From positions 62,001-126,000 of the forward strand of contig NZ_KQ434754.1 of the NCBI RefSeq assembly GCF_001270745.1: a stretch of 64,000 nucleotides of DNA, in the 5' to 3' direction. A model generated the notes under the pieces. The model worked only from the letters and a program-made list of their open reading frames with translations, was not told where the DNA came from and searched no databases. Positions 9,801 through 17,150 of the stretch are shown in pieces; within the stretch, counting starts at the first letter, position 1, and every line of letters starts with the position of its first letter. This DNA comes from Jiangella muralis (GTDB lineage Bacteria > Actinomycetota > Actinomycetes > Jiangellales > Jiangellaceae). The translations under genes and the position numbers were made by a program.

Positions 9801-10328
9801 GGCGACGACTCGCCGCCGACCACCTCGGCGACCGAGGGTTCGACACCGCCGTCCGAGGACACCCCGGCCGCGGAGGCGACACCCGTCGCCGTCAGCGCCG
9901 CCACCGACTACGACCCCGCCGGCAACGGCGAGGAGAACCCGAGCGACGTCGGCAACGTCTTCGACGGCGACCCCGAGACCACCTGGACCACCGTCAACTA
10001 CTACGACCCGCTCGAGGCCCAGAAGGACGGCGTCGGCGTCTACCTCGACCTCGGGCAGGCGGTGTCCGTGCGCGAGGTCCGGCTGGCGCTGATCAACTCC
10101 GGCGTGAGCTTCGAGCTGCGGGTCGCGCCGGAGGACGCCACCCAGGCGCCGGGCGATCTCGACGGCTGGACCGCCATCGACACCGTCGAGGACTCTGAGC
10201 AGAATGTCACCCGCACGCTTGACGAAGCGGTGAGCACTCGGTATCTCCTCGTATGGTTCACTCAGTTGCCCCTTGCCGACGACGGCAACTATCGGAGCGG
10301 AATAGCCGAAGCGGAGGTGCTCGGGTGA
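6807..10328 (+). CDS. murJ: MurJ-type lipid II flippase fused to a pseudokinase and discoidin-like domain
   Basis: 1173 aa. Residues ~1-545 form the polytopic MurJ/MviN core (about 14 TM segments), which flips lipid II across the cytoplasmic membrane. After a linker, residues ~672-910 resemble a Ser/Thr kinase, but the catalytic loop reads HRHLDPT instead of HRDLKPxN and the DFG position reads AGLE, so it is a pseudokinase. A TM segment follows at ~965-990, then a C-terminal extracellular domain (~1030-1173) like F5/8C/discoidin carbohydrate-binding folds. The layout matches mycobacterial MviN, whose phosphorylated pseudokinase recruits FhaA. An AGGAGG-type site precedes GTG 6807, which overlaps the upstream stop. 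Confidence 0.93.
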   Translation: MTATQEPPRSSGLLGSSAIMAAGTVVSRLTGFARAAVIAAAIGLTAATADVFNVPNVLPNMIYILVGGGVLNSVLVPVLVRAIKNDADGGQAFSQRLFSLAVAVLGLATLLAVLAAPWLMQLIVDDRYLDPDMRPYFDNMVMFAQFCLPQIFFYGLYVLIGQMLNAKGRFGPMMWSPILNNIVAIAVFGVFLFVYGTQGFEPFTTTQTMLLGLGSTVGVLAQAVILIPVLRKTGFSLRFRTDWRGQGLGESVRLGLWTVAFVVVNQLAYLVVVKVASGASSVSAGDAGAGYSVYANAMLIMMVPHSIITVSLATALLPRLSGLAADGHLDDVREKLVAALRMCLAVIIPLGALMAALAFPLTAMIFDYGSAGGQTGRLALTLIVLMPGLVAFTVHYLVLRGFFALQDTKTPFYTQIWVSAVIMIGAVGVAIAAPGAQYVTMALAAGYSVAYIVGAAVGAVRLQQRIGALGGGQLAQHVIRLLIHSAIAAGLAWLVWRGWTGLGISDALPSLLARMLELFIGGTVGVVTFVGLAYAFRVAEVRTAVAMVLARLRGGGRAVPAGDPGDLLEDTAEYNIPVETGTLSIFRRPMDPDMTSEFFLDETLPGVPSFFDTHAGGYRDRAGVGGAAALGLDAAREGARVVQPLPGTRPGVPPEPPGPRGAAPGQRRTVAGRYRFERLLQNADGIQSWQAVDDVLRRAVFVQAVALDDPRAGGFATAARVSSTVSDPRFLRVLDVGSDDDVAYVVREWTPGQSLAALLAHAGAFHPEQAAAVGREVAEAMATAHAQGLAHRHLDPTLVFVTADGSVKIAGLETEYALRGIAQTPCAPTDPSRPHPAELDAIGIGGVLYAALTARWPVGTPGGLPPAPLIDGRLASPRQVRPGVPRLLDAVTDRAIGHGRRHHATSLVTPLEVATELANGARHQQRSVVADEAVVAAPPAILDEPGDQPPPPSRVEQLRKRRKSGRTARLLGVMAAMLLLVGATLVGLQLLLGAIDDAGDDSPPTTSATEGSTPPSEDTPAAEATPVAVSAATDYDPAGNGEENPSDVGNVFDGDPETTWTTVNYYDPLEAQKDGVGVYLDLGQAVSVREVRLALINSGVSFELRVAPEDATQAPGDLDGWTAIDTVEDSEQNVTRTLDEAVSTRYLLVWFTQLPLADDGNYRSGIAEAEVLG

Positions 10329-10978
10329 CGCAGTCCGCGCCCGGTCCCCGGGTGCCCGACGAGCAACTCCTGCGTCAGCACGTCGACGGCGATCCCGACG
10401 CCTTCGGTGAGCTGGTGCGGCGCCACCAGGACCGCATGTGGGCGGTCGCGCTGCGCACGCTCGGCGACCCGCACGACGCCGCCGACGCCCTGCAGGACGC
10501 CATGATCAACGCGTTCCGGCGGGCCGGGTCGTTCCGGTCCGAGTCCGCGGTCACCACCTGGCTGCACCGCATCGTCGTCAACGCCTGCCTCGACCGCGTC
10601 CGGCACCAGGCCGCCCGTCCCGCCGACCCGGTCGCCTTCGACGGCACCGAGATCCCCGGCGTCGCGCCCGCCACCGAACCGTCCAGCGACCCCGCCGAGC
10701 GCACCGCGCTACGGGTCGACCTCGAGCAGGCGCTGGCCACGCTGCCGGCCGACCAGCGGATACCGCTCATCCTCGTCGACGTCGAAGGGTTCCCGGTCGC
10801 CGAGGCGGCCGAACTGCTCGGGCTCCCGGTCGGCACCATCAAGAGCCGCTGCGCCCGGGCCCGGGCCAAGCTCGTCCCGCTGCTGGCCCCCGGCCGGCTC
10901 AACACCACCGGGAACCAAGCCACCGGTGGCGACGTCCCATCTGGGACGTCGCGTGGAACAGGAGGTGAGCATCGGTGA
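10325..10978 (+). CDS. sigM: ECF RNA polymerase sigma factor, SigM family
   Basis: 217 aa from a GTG that overlaps the murJ stop (GTGA); the preceding GGAGG supports this start. Region 2 is clear (FGELVRRHQDRMWAVALRTL … DALQDAMINAF … TWLHRIVVNACLDRVR) and region 4 follows (LPADQRIPLILVDVEGF … LGLPVGTIKSRCARARAKL). It directs RNA polymerase to a stress regulon and should be held inactive by the downstream anti-sigma factor. Position between murJ and trxB-trxA is that of actinobacterial SigM. Its targets cannot be read from this window. Confidence 0.92.
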   Translation: MTQSAPGPRVPDEQLLRQHVDGDPDAFGELVRRHQDRMWAVALRTLGDPHDAADALQDAMINAFRRAGSFRSESAVTTWLHRIVVNACLDRVRHQAARPADPVAFDGTEIPGVAPATEPSSDPAERTALRVDLEQALATLPADQRIPLILVDVEGFPVAEAAELLGLPVGTIKSRCARARAKLVPLLAPGRLNTTGNQATGGDVPSGTSRGTGGEHR

Positions 10979-11793
10979 CCACTGCCGGCGCCCATCCGCC
11001 CAGCCACGTGCTGGCCGACCTCGCCGAAGGCGTCCTCGACGACGCCCAGGCCCGCCAGGTCCAGGCCCACGTCGACCAGTGCCTCAGCTGCCAGGCCACC
11101 CTCGACGAACTGGCCCAGGTCACCGTCGCGCTGCGCGCCCTCCCCGCCGAGATTCCGGTGCCCGAGTTCGTGGCGGTGCGCATCTCGCACGCGCTGGCCG
11201 CCGAGCGGGCGTCCGGCGACGCCGCGTCGGCCGCGTCCGCGGGCTCCGCCGGCGACGGCACCGTCGCCTGGTTCCGGCGCCGGCTGCCGCAGGGCCTGGC
11301 CGCCGCCGCGAGCGTCGCGGTCCTCGGCCTTGCCGGGTATGTCGCCGTCGGTGGCGGCGGTGGCGGCTCCGACAGCGGTGGGGACGGGGATGTCGCGGCC
11401 GCCGAGGCACAAGGCGGCGCCGACGACGTCGGCCCCAGTTTCAGCACCCCCTCCGACCTCGCCCGGGACGGCACTCTGAGCACGATGCAGGAACCCGCGC
11501 CGACCGTGGAGACGCCGGCCGACGCGGCTCCGGAGGCCCTCGACCCCGCCCGGCTGACCACCGCCGTCACGGAGGTCGTCCAGGGTGACGCCGAGCCCGC
11601 CGGGTCGGACACCTGCGGCGAGGAGCTGGCCGACGAGCTCGGCCTGCCGCTGGTCGGCTCCACCAACGTCGGCTCCGGCGTGCTCATCGTCCTCGACGAC
11701 GCCACCACCTACGACGGCTGGCTGATCACCACCTGTGGTTCCACGTCCAACGAGACGATGCAGCCGCAGGTCGAGGTCCCGAAGAGCGAGTGA
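10975..11793 (+). CDS. membrane-anchored zinc-finger (ZAS) anti-sigma factor
   Basis: 272 aa. The N-terminal cytoplasmic domain has the zinc-binding anti-sigma motif H32-x3-C36-x2-C39 (HVDQCLSC). A single TM segment lies near residues 100-122 (GLAAAASVAVLGLAGYVAV), followed by a glycine-rich stretch and an extracellular domain of ~140 residues with two Cys (in DTCGEEL and TTCGST) that could pair. It should sequester the SigM-like factor encoded just upstream, whose stop overlaps this GTG. A strong AGGAGGTGA site precedes the start. The zinc-thiol motif suggests redox sensitivity, but that is inference. Confidence 0.87.
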   Translation: MTTAGAHPPSHVLADLAEGVLDDAQARQVQAHVDQCLSCQATLDELAQVTVALRALPAEIPVPEFVAVRISHALAAERASGDAASAASAGSAGDGTVAWFRRRLPQGLAAAASVAVLGLAGYVAVGGGGGGSDSGGDGDVAAAEAQGGADDVGPSFSTPSDLARDGTLSTMQEPAPTVETPADAAPEALDPARLTTAVTEVVQGDAEPAGSDTCGEELADELGLPLVGSTNVGSGVLIVLDDATTYDGWLITTCGSTSNETMQPQVEVPKSE

Positions 11794-11804
11794 GCGCCCC
11801 GCCG

Positions 11805-11830
11805 GGAATGCCGACCGCCTAGGATCCGTT
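11805..11830 (+). promoter_or_regulatory. sigma-R (SigR/SigH)-type promoter of trxB-trxA
   Basis: GGAAT at 11805-11809 and GTT at 11828-11830 are separated by exactly 18 bases. This is the consensus GGAAT-N18-GTT used by the thiol-oxidative-stress sigma factors SigR (Streptomyces) and SigH (mycobacteria), and trxBA is a classical target. Seen directly; activity is inferred. Confidence 0.8.
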
Positions 11831-11869
11831 GGGGCAGATGAACCACCTCGACGCTAGGAAGGCACAGGC

Positions 11870-12841
11870 GTGACCGACATCCGCGACCTGATCATCATCG
11901 GTTCCGGGCCGGCCGGCTACACGGCGGCTGTGTACGCAGCCCGGGCCCGGCTGGAACCGCTGCTCATCGAGGGCGAGGTCAGCTGGGGCGGCGCCCTGAT
12001 GAACACCACCGAGGTCGAGAACTACCCCGGTTTCCGCGACGGCATCCTCGGCCCGGCGCTGATGGAGGAGATGCGCGCGCAGGCCGAGCGGTTCGGCGCC
12101 GAGATCCTCACCCGCGACGTCATCGAGGCCGACCTCACCGGTTCGGTGAAGTCGGTCACCGACAGCGAGGGCAACGTCCACCGCGCCCGCGCCGTCATCG
12201 TCGCCACCGGTTCGAGCTACCGCGAACTGGGCCTGCCGAACGAGAAGCGGCTGTCCGGCCACGGTGTCTCGTGGTGTGCCACGTGCGACGGGTTCTTCTT
12301 CCGCGAGCAGGACATCGCCGTCGTCGGCGGTGGCGACTCCGCCATGGAGGAAGCCACGTTCCTCACCCGGTTCGCGCGCAAGGTGTACGTCATCCACCGC
12401 CGCGACTCCCTCCGCGCGTCGAAGGTCATGCAGGAGCGGGCCCTCGCGAACGACAAGATCGAGTTCGTGTGGAACACCGAGGTGCTCGACATCTTCGGCG
12501 ACGAGAAGGTCAGCGGGCTGCGGCTGCGCGACACCGTCACCGGGGCCGAGCGTGAGCTGGCCGTCACCGGCCTGTTCATCGCCATCGGCCACGACCCCCG
12601 GTCCGAGCTGTTCCAGGGGCAGCTCCGCCTCGACGACGAGGGCTACGTGCTGGTCGACGCGCCCACCACGAAGACCGAGCTGCCCGGCGTGTTCGCCGCC
12701 GGCGACGTCGTCGACCACATCTACCGCCAGGCCATCACCGCGGCCGGCACCGGCTGCCAGGCCGCCCTCGACGCCGAGCGCTATCTCGCCGACCTCGAGT
12801 CCGCCGAGCACGCCGCCAAGCCCGAGCTCGCCGTCCGCTGA
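11870..12841 (+). CDS. trxB: thioredoxin-disulfide reductase
   Basis: 323 aa. It transfers electrons from NADPH through FAD and a redox-active disulfide to thioredoxin. Visible motifs are the [13 protein letters not shown] near residues 8-17, the active site Cys136-Ala-Thr-Cys139 (WCATCDG), the NADPH-binding GGGDSAMEE, and the C-terminal [13 protein letters not shown] motif. A GGAAGG site precedes GTG 11870. trxA follows 47 bp downstream and a sigma-R-type promoter lies upstream, so the pair is probably induced by disulfide stress. Confidence 0.96.
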   Translation: MTDIRDLIIIGSGPAGYTAAVYAARARLEPLLIEGEVSWGGALMNTTEVENYPGFRDGILGPALMEEMRAQAERFGAEILTRDVIEADLTGSVKSVTDSEGNVHRARAVIVATGSSYRELGLPNEKRLSGHGVSWCATCDGFFFREQDIAVVGGGDSAMEEATFLTRFARKVYVIHRRDSLRASKVMQERALANDKIEFVWNTEVLDIFGDEKVSGLRLRDTVTGAERELAVTGLFIAIGHDPRSELFQGQLRLDDEGYVLVDAPTTKTELPGVFAAGDVVDHIYRQAITAAGTGCQAALDAERYLADLESAEHAAKPELAVR

Positions 12842-12888
12842 CGCCGAGCTCCGTCACCAGAGAAGCGCCCACCATCAAGGAGTCACAC

Positions 12889-13212
12889 ATGGGCAACATC
12901 CAGCACGTCACCACCGCCGATTTCGACGCGAAGGTCCTGCAGAGCGACAAGCCGGTACTCGTCGACTTCTGGGCCGAGTGGTGCGGGCCGTGCCGCATGA
13001 TCGCCCCCGTCCTCGAGGAGATCGCCGCCTCGCAGGACAACCTCGAGATCGTCAAGCTCAACGTCGACGAGAACCCGGAGATCGCGGCCAGCTACCGCAT
13101 CACCTCGATCCCGGCGCTCAACGTCTACTCCGGCGGTCAGGTCGTCAAGCAGATCGTCGGCGCCAAGCCGAAGGCCGCTCTGCTCAACGACCTCGCCGAC
13201 TACGTGGGCTGA
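12889..13212 (+). CDS. trxA: thioredoxin
   Basis: 107 aa, the usual length of a bacterial thioredoxin. It has the active site W31-C-G-P-C35, the buried Asp in VLVDFWAEWC, and the cis-proline region SIPALNVYSGG. It reduces protein disulfides and is recycled by the TrxB encoded just upstream. An AAGGAG site precedes the ATG. A strong hairpin follows about 50 bp after the stop. Confidence 0.97.
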   Translation: MGNIQHVTTADFDAKVLQSDKPVLVDFWAEWCGPCRMIAPVLEEIAASQDNLEIVKLNVDENPEIAASYRITSIPALNVYSGGQVVKQIVGAKPKAALLNDLADYVG

Positions 13213-13596
13213 CGCCCGCTCGTCGACGACGCGGCTCCGCGGCCGTCCGAAGGCCGCTTCCGGCGCCCGCCGGTGGACCCCACGGTCCGCCCGGCGGGCG
13301 TCGTCGCGTTCGGCGTCGCATCGGCCGAACGCCGGGCGCACTCATCCATCCGGACGAAAAATCAATCGGACATAACCGCCACAATCGCCTTAAAAACACG
13401 TTGTAACGCGTACTAGTTTGCTCCGGACCTCTTGCCCTGGGGACCGAAACCGACATTGAATGTCGTATCCGCAGAAACGAGCCGCTCCGTTTGCCGAGCG
13501 CCGAGTTCTCCCGGATCATCTCGTCACGGAAGTCCTTGCTCGGACACCTACCGTGTCAGTGACCGGGGCTCCTGGGACGTCAGGCGAGAGGTGTAC
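13213..13596. other. intergenic region with trxA terminator and an AT-richer promoter zone
   Basis: 384 bp without a supported gene. The first ~90 bp hold the GC-rich trxA hairpin. From about 13353 to 13430 the sequence becomes noticeably AT-richer than its surroundings (runs such as AAAAATCAATC and TTAAAAACACG), as expected for the promoter or an upstream element of the membrane-protein gene at 13597. I could not assign -35/-10 hexamers with confidence. Confidence 0.5.
13265..13299 (+). terminator. hairpin terminator candidate after trxA
   Basis: A perfect 9-bp stem, GCCCGCCGG (13265-13273) with CCGGCGGGC (13291-13299), encloses a further GGACC/GGTCC stem. There is no T-tract, as is common in GC-rich actinobacteria. 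It lies 52 bp after the trxA stop. Confidence 0.55.
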
Positions 13597-14085
13597 ATGG
13601 AATACAGAGACGATTTGGTGAACGCCGAGAACGCCGCCGTCGAGGCCTACACCTCTATGGCGGTTCGGCAGACCAAGCTGTTGCTACTCGGTATCGGCAC
13701 GATGATCGCCTCGATCGTGGCGATCGTCCTGGCCGCGCTGGCGACGCTCGCCGACCTCGCGGGCGTGGCCGAACTCCATGCGGCCTTCATTCCTGTGGCC
13801 GTGGTCGGCCTCGCGTGCGGCGGGGTCGATTTCATCGCCCGGCGCCGCGACAACGACTATGTCGCCGGGTGGGCGACGGTCGTGGGCCAGGGTGCGCTCA
13901 CGGCGGCCGGCGCCATTGCTCTGCTCGGTTGGTTCTCAGCGGACCTCTGGGTGTTCGGAGTGGGCCTCGTGATCGGAATAGTAACCAGTTCGATCTTGGT
14001 CAAGTATCCCGAATGGGAAACCGAAGCGGAAATGATCGAACGGTTTGTCCGAGTTCCCGATGACGGCCAGGACGATTTCTTCTGA
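13597..14085 (+). CDS. small integral membrane protein of unknown function
   Basis: 162 aa from ATG 13597 (MEYRDDLVNAENAAVEAY…), preceded by AGGCGAGAGG; the frame is open further upstream but that part lacks coding character. It has a ~22-residue hydrophilic N-terminus, then four hydrophobic segments (starting LLLLGIGTMIASIVAIVLAAL, FIPVAVVGLACGGVDF, ALTAAGAIALLGWF and LWVFGVGLVIGIVTSSIL) and an acidic C-terminal tail. No family recognised. It stands alone between two hairpins. Its AT-richer upstream region and less GC-biased codons set it slightly apart from its neighbours. Confidence 0.65.
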   Translation: MEYRDDLVNAENAAVEAYTSMAVRQTKLLLLGIGTMIASIVAIVLAALATLADLAGVAELHAAFIPVAVVGLACGGVDFIARRRDNDYVAGWATVVGQGALTAAGAIALLGWFSADLWVFGVGLVIGIVTSSILVKYPEWETEAEMIERFVRVPDDGQDDFF

Positions 14086-14129
14086 GCGTCGTCCGTTCGG
14101 ATGAACTGACTGCCCGCTCCAGCACCTCT

Positions 14130-14157
14130 GCCGGCCGACACCCCGGAGTCGGCCGGC
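14130..14157 (+). terminator. hairpin terminator candidate
   Basis: A perfect 10-bp stem, GCCGGCCGAC (14130-14139) and GTCGGCCGGC (14148-14157), with an 8-base loop. It starts 44 bp after the stop of the small membrane-protein gene and lies before the FtsK-like cassette, insulating the two units. Confidence 0.6.
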
Positions 14158-14282
14158 CGCGTCATTCCCGGACGCGTCCCGCCGCTGGCACCGTCCCGCA
14201 GATCCCTCGACCCTTCCCGGTCACAAACCGGCCATCCCGCGCACTTTCGTAGGGGACAGGCACCTCGACAGGAAGGGCAGGC

Positions 14283-17150
14283 ATGCGCGTATCCGCCCTC
14301 CGCCTCGGTCTTCTCCGCGGTCCCGGCCCCGGCGACGACGGTCCGGCCGCCCTGGCGCACGCCGCCCGGGCCACCGAGGACGCCGCGCTCCACCTGCGGG
14401 CCCTGGCCCACGCCGCTGCCGAGCGCGAGCGCCGCCGGCTCACCGACGACCAGCAGGCCATCGCCCGCGATTCCCGCCGCCGGCAGGCCCGGTCGCACGC
14501 GTCGCTGCTGGCCGCCGCCGACCGCGTCCGCCTCGACATCACCGAACTGCTCGGCCGCGGTCCCGGCTACGCGCACGAGGGCTGGGAGTCTCCGCTCTGG
14601 GCCGAGCCGTACGACCAGCCCGTCCACGTCACGCAGGTCGTGCGGGCCGCCACGCTCGGGCTCGCGTCGCCGAGCAACATCGTCGAGTTGCCGTTCGTGC
14701 TGCCCGCGCTGGGCGGCAACATCGTCATCACGCACGCCCCGGGCGGCCGCGCGCCGGCGCACAACCTCGCTCAGGCGTTCGTCACCCGCGCGCTCGCGTC
14801 CGCGCTGCCCGGCTCGCTGCGGCTGCACCTGCTCGACCCCGGCGGGCTCGGGCAGAACCTCGGCGTCCTCAGCCGGCTGCCCGAGCCGCTGGCCGCCGGC
14901 GGCGTGCGGGCCACCCACGAGGAGGTCTCGGCCGAGCTGCGGACGCTGCGCGAGCACGTCCACCGGCTCAACAGCCAGGTCCTGCTCGGCGACGACGACT
15001 CCCTGGTCACGCGGTGGCGCGAGGGCACCGCGCAGGGCATCCCGTGCTCGCTGGTGCTCGCGGCCGGGCTGGGCCCCCACCTCACCGCCGACGACGCCCA
15101 GCAGCTCTGGTCGCTGGCCCGCACGGGCAACCGCTGCGGCGTCGCGGTGGTCGCCGTCATCGACACCGGGCGCGAGCTGCCGCAGGGCGTCGCGCTGGCC
15201 GACCTCCTCGAGAACGCCGAGCACCTGCACGTCGACCACGAGGGCGGCGCCACCTGGGCGTCGTCACCGCCCGCGCTGCTGCACCACGCGCGCGTGCGCT
15301 GCCCCAACCCGCCCGGTTCGGCGCAGCACCGGTTCCTCACCACCATCCTGGCGCCGGCCGTCCGACGCGGCGTCAACCGGCCGGTCGTGCTCGGCGACCT
15401 GCTGGCCGCCGAGCGGCCCGGCGCCGGCGCCACCCACACCCGCATCGCCGCCACCGTCGGCCAGGCCGCCGACGGCTCGGCCATCGAGCTCGCGGTCGGC
15501 GACGACGAAGGCGTGGCCATCGGCGGCATCGTCGTCGGGCCGTCCGGGTCCGGCAAGACGACGCTGCTGCACGCGTTCATCCACGCGCTCGCGCACCGGT
15601 ACCCGCCCGAGGAGCTCGAGCTGTATCTCCTCGACATGAAGGCCGGCGTCGAGTTCGCCGAGTACGCGCCCCGGCCCGGCCGGCCCGCGCTGCCGCACGT
15701 GCGCGCCGTCGGCATCGAGGCCGACGCCACCTTCGCGCTCGGCGTCCTGCAGCACCTCGCCGCCGTCGACGCCCAGCGCAAGCAACTGTTCAAAGAGGCG
15801 TCCGCCGACACCGGCCGCGAGATCAAGAACATCGCCCAGTACCGCGAGGCCACCGGCGAAGTGCTGCCGCGCGTGCTGTTCGTCGCCGACGAGTTCCAGC
15901 TCATGCTCACCGGGCCCACCGAGGACGCCGCCTGGAACACCCTCGACGTCCTGGTCAAGCAGGGCCGCAGCCAGGGCGTCCACGTGCTGCTGGCCACCCA
16001 GAGCCTCAACTCCGTCGGCACCGGCAGGGCCGCCCAGAAGGCGTCCGTCTTCGACCAGCTCGAGCTGCGGGTCGGGCTGCGGTGCAAGCCCGACGAGCTG
16101 AGCCTGCTGCTCGACCGCACGGTCCGCGACCGCCTCGACACCGGCCGCCGCGGCTCCGGCGTGCTCAACCACGCGCGCGGCGACAAAGACGCCGACCAGC
16201 TGTTCCAAGGCGGGCTGCTGCACGCCGACGACCGCCGCCGCATCCGCGACTCCGTCGTCGCCCGGTTCGGCGCCGACCCCCGCATCCGGGTCAGCCGCGG
16301 CACCGGCGGGGTCGAGCTGGCCGACGCCGCACCCGTGCTGGCGTCGACGCCGGTGCCGACCGTCTACGTCGGCGCGCCCGTGGGTGTCTCGCCGCCGCTG
16401 GTCGGGGTGCCGGCCCGCTCCGGCGACGGGCGCGGGCTGTTGCTGGCCGGCCGCGACGAAGCGCACGCCGTCGGGGCCGTCAGCGCCATGCTGGCCGGCC
16501 TCGCCCTCCAGCCCGGCTGCCACGACGCCGGTTTCGTCGTCGTCGACCTGCTGCCCCCGCGCATCCCCGGCCGGAGGCCGCTCGACCAGGTCGTCCAGTG
16601 GCTCGGCCCGCGGGTCGTCGTGCTGGACGAAGCGCACCTCGACCAGCTGCCCTCCCTCGCCACCCGCCCGTCCGGCCCGGTCTTCGTCGCCGTGCTCGGC
16701 CTGCAGTACTCCGGCGTCGAGGCGCCGCTCTACTCCGACGAGCCACATCCGCTCGGCTGGCTGTGCGGCACCGGACCGGCGTTGTCGGTGTTCCCTCTCA
16801 TCTGGCTCGACACCCCCGACCGCCAGCGCAAGCTGGGCCAGCACGGCGAACGGCTGCAACTGCGGGCCGACTCCGGCGGCGACCTCATCGACACCACCTC
16901 CTTCCTCGGCGTCCGCCCACCCTTCCCCGCGTCGCGTGGGCGCCTCTGGTTCCACGACCTCGCCGGCGACACCGACCCCGTCCTGCTCGATCCCCTCCAG
17001 GTCGGCGCCGTCCTCCCCGATCCCCGTCCGGCCGCGCCTCCTGGCCGGGCTGCTACCGGGGGCGTTGAGGGCGTCGGGGCCGTTGGCGGCTCGGCCGGGC
17101 CCGACCGCGCTGCCGACGCACCCGGCTCCGGGTTCGGAGCGACGCCATGA
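14283..17150 (+). CDS. soluble FtsK/SpoIIIE (EccC-like) P-loop ATPase
   Basis: 955 aa with no TM segment. The N-terminal ~110 residues are Ala/Arg-rich and predicted helical or coiled coil. A complete FtsK/SpoIIIE ATPase module follows, with Walker A G419-PSGSGK-T426 and Walker B VLFVAD536E537. A second RecA-like module near residues 700-900 has a degenerate P-loop (AGRDEAHAVG) but keeps a Walker B-like RVVVLDEAHL. One active and one degenerate ATPase domain recalls the C-terminal half of type VII secretion EccC/EssC rather than a DNA-pumping FtsK. GGAAGGG precedes the ATG at 14283. The stop overlaps the next gene (ATGA). The substrate, DNA or protein, is unknown. Confidence 0.8.
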   Translation: MRVSALRLGLLRGPGPGDDGPAALAHAARATEDAALHLRALAHAAAERERRRLTDDQQAIARDSRRRQARSHASLLAAADRVRLDITELLGRGPGYAHEGWESPLWAEPYDQPVHVTQVVRAATLGLASPSNIVELPFVLPALGGNIVITHAPGGRAPAHNLAQAFVTRALASALPGSLRLHLLDPGGLGQNLGVLSRLPEPLAAGGVRATHEEVSAELRTLREHVHRLNSQVLLGDDDSLVTRWREGTAQGIPCSLVLAAGLGPHLTADDAQQLWSLARTGNRCGVAVVAVIDTGRELPQGVALADLLENAEHLHVDHEGGATWASSPPALLHHARVRCPNPPGSAQHRFLTTILAPAVRRGVNRPVVLGDLLAAERPGAGATHTRIAATVGQAADGSAIELAVGDDEGVAIGGIVVGPSGSGKTTLLHAFIHALAHRYPPEELELYLLDMKAGVEFAEYAPRPGRPALPHVRAVGIEADATFALGVLQHLAAVDAQRKQLFKEASADTGREIKNIAQYREATGEVLPRVLFVADEFQLMLTGPTEDAAWNTLDVLVKQGRSQGVHVLLATQSLNSVGTGRAAQKASVFDQLELRVGLRCKPDELSLLLDRTVRDRLDTGRRGSGVLNHARGDKDADQLFQGGLLHADDRRRIRDSVVARFGADPRIRVSRGTGGVELADAAPVLASTPVPTVYVGAPVGVSPPLVGVPARSGDGRGLLLAGRDEAHAVGAVSAMLAGLALQPGCHDAGFVVVDLLPPRIPGRRPLDQVVQWLGPRVVVLDEAHLDQLPSLATRPSGPVFVAVLGLQYSGVEAPLYSDEPHPLGWLCGTGPALSVFPLIWLDTPDRQRKLGQHGERLQLRADSGGDLIDTTSFLGVRPPFPASRGRLWFHDLAGDTDPVLLDPLQVGAVLPDPRPAAPPGRAATGGVEGVGAVGGSAGPDRAADAPGSGFGATP

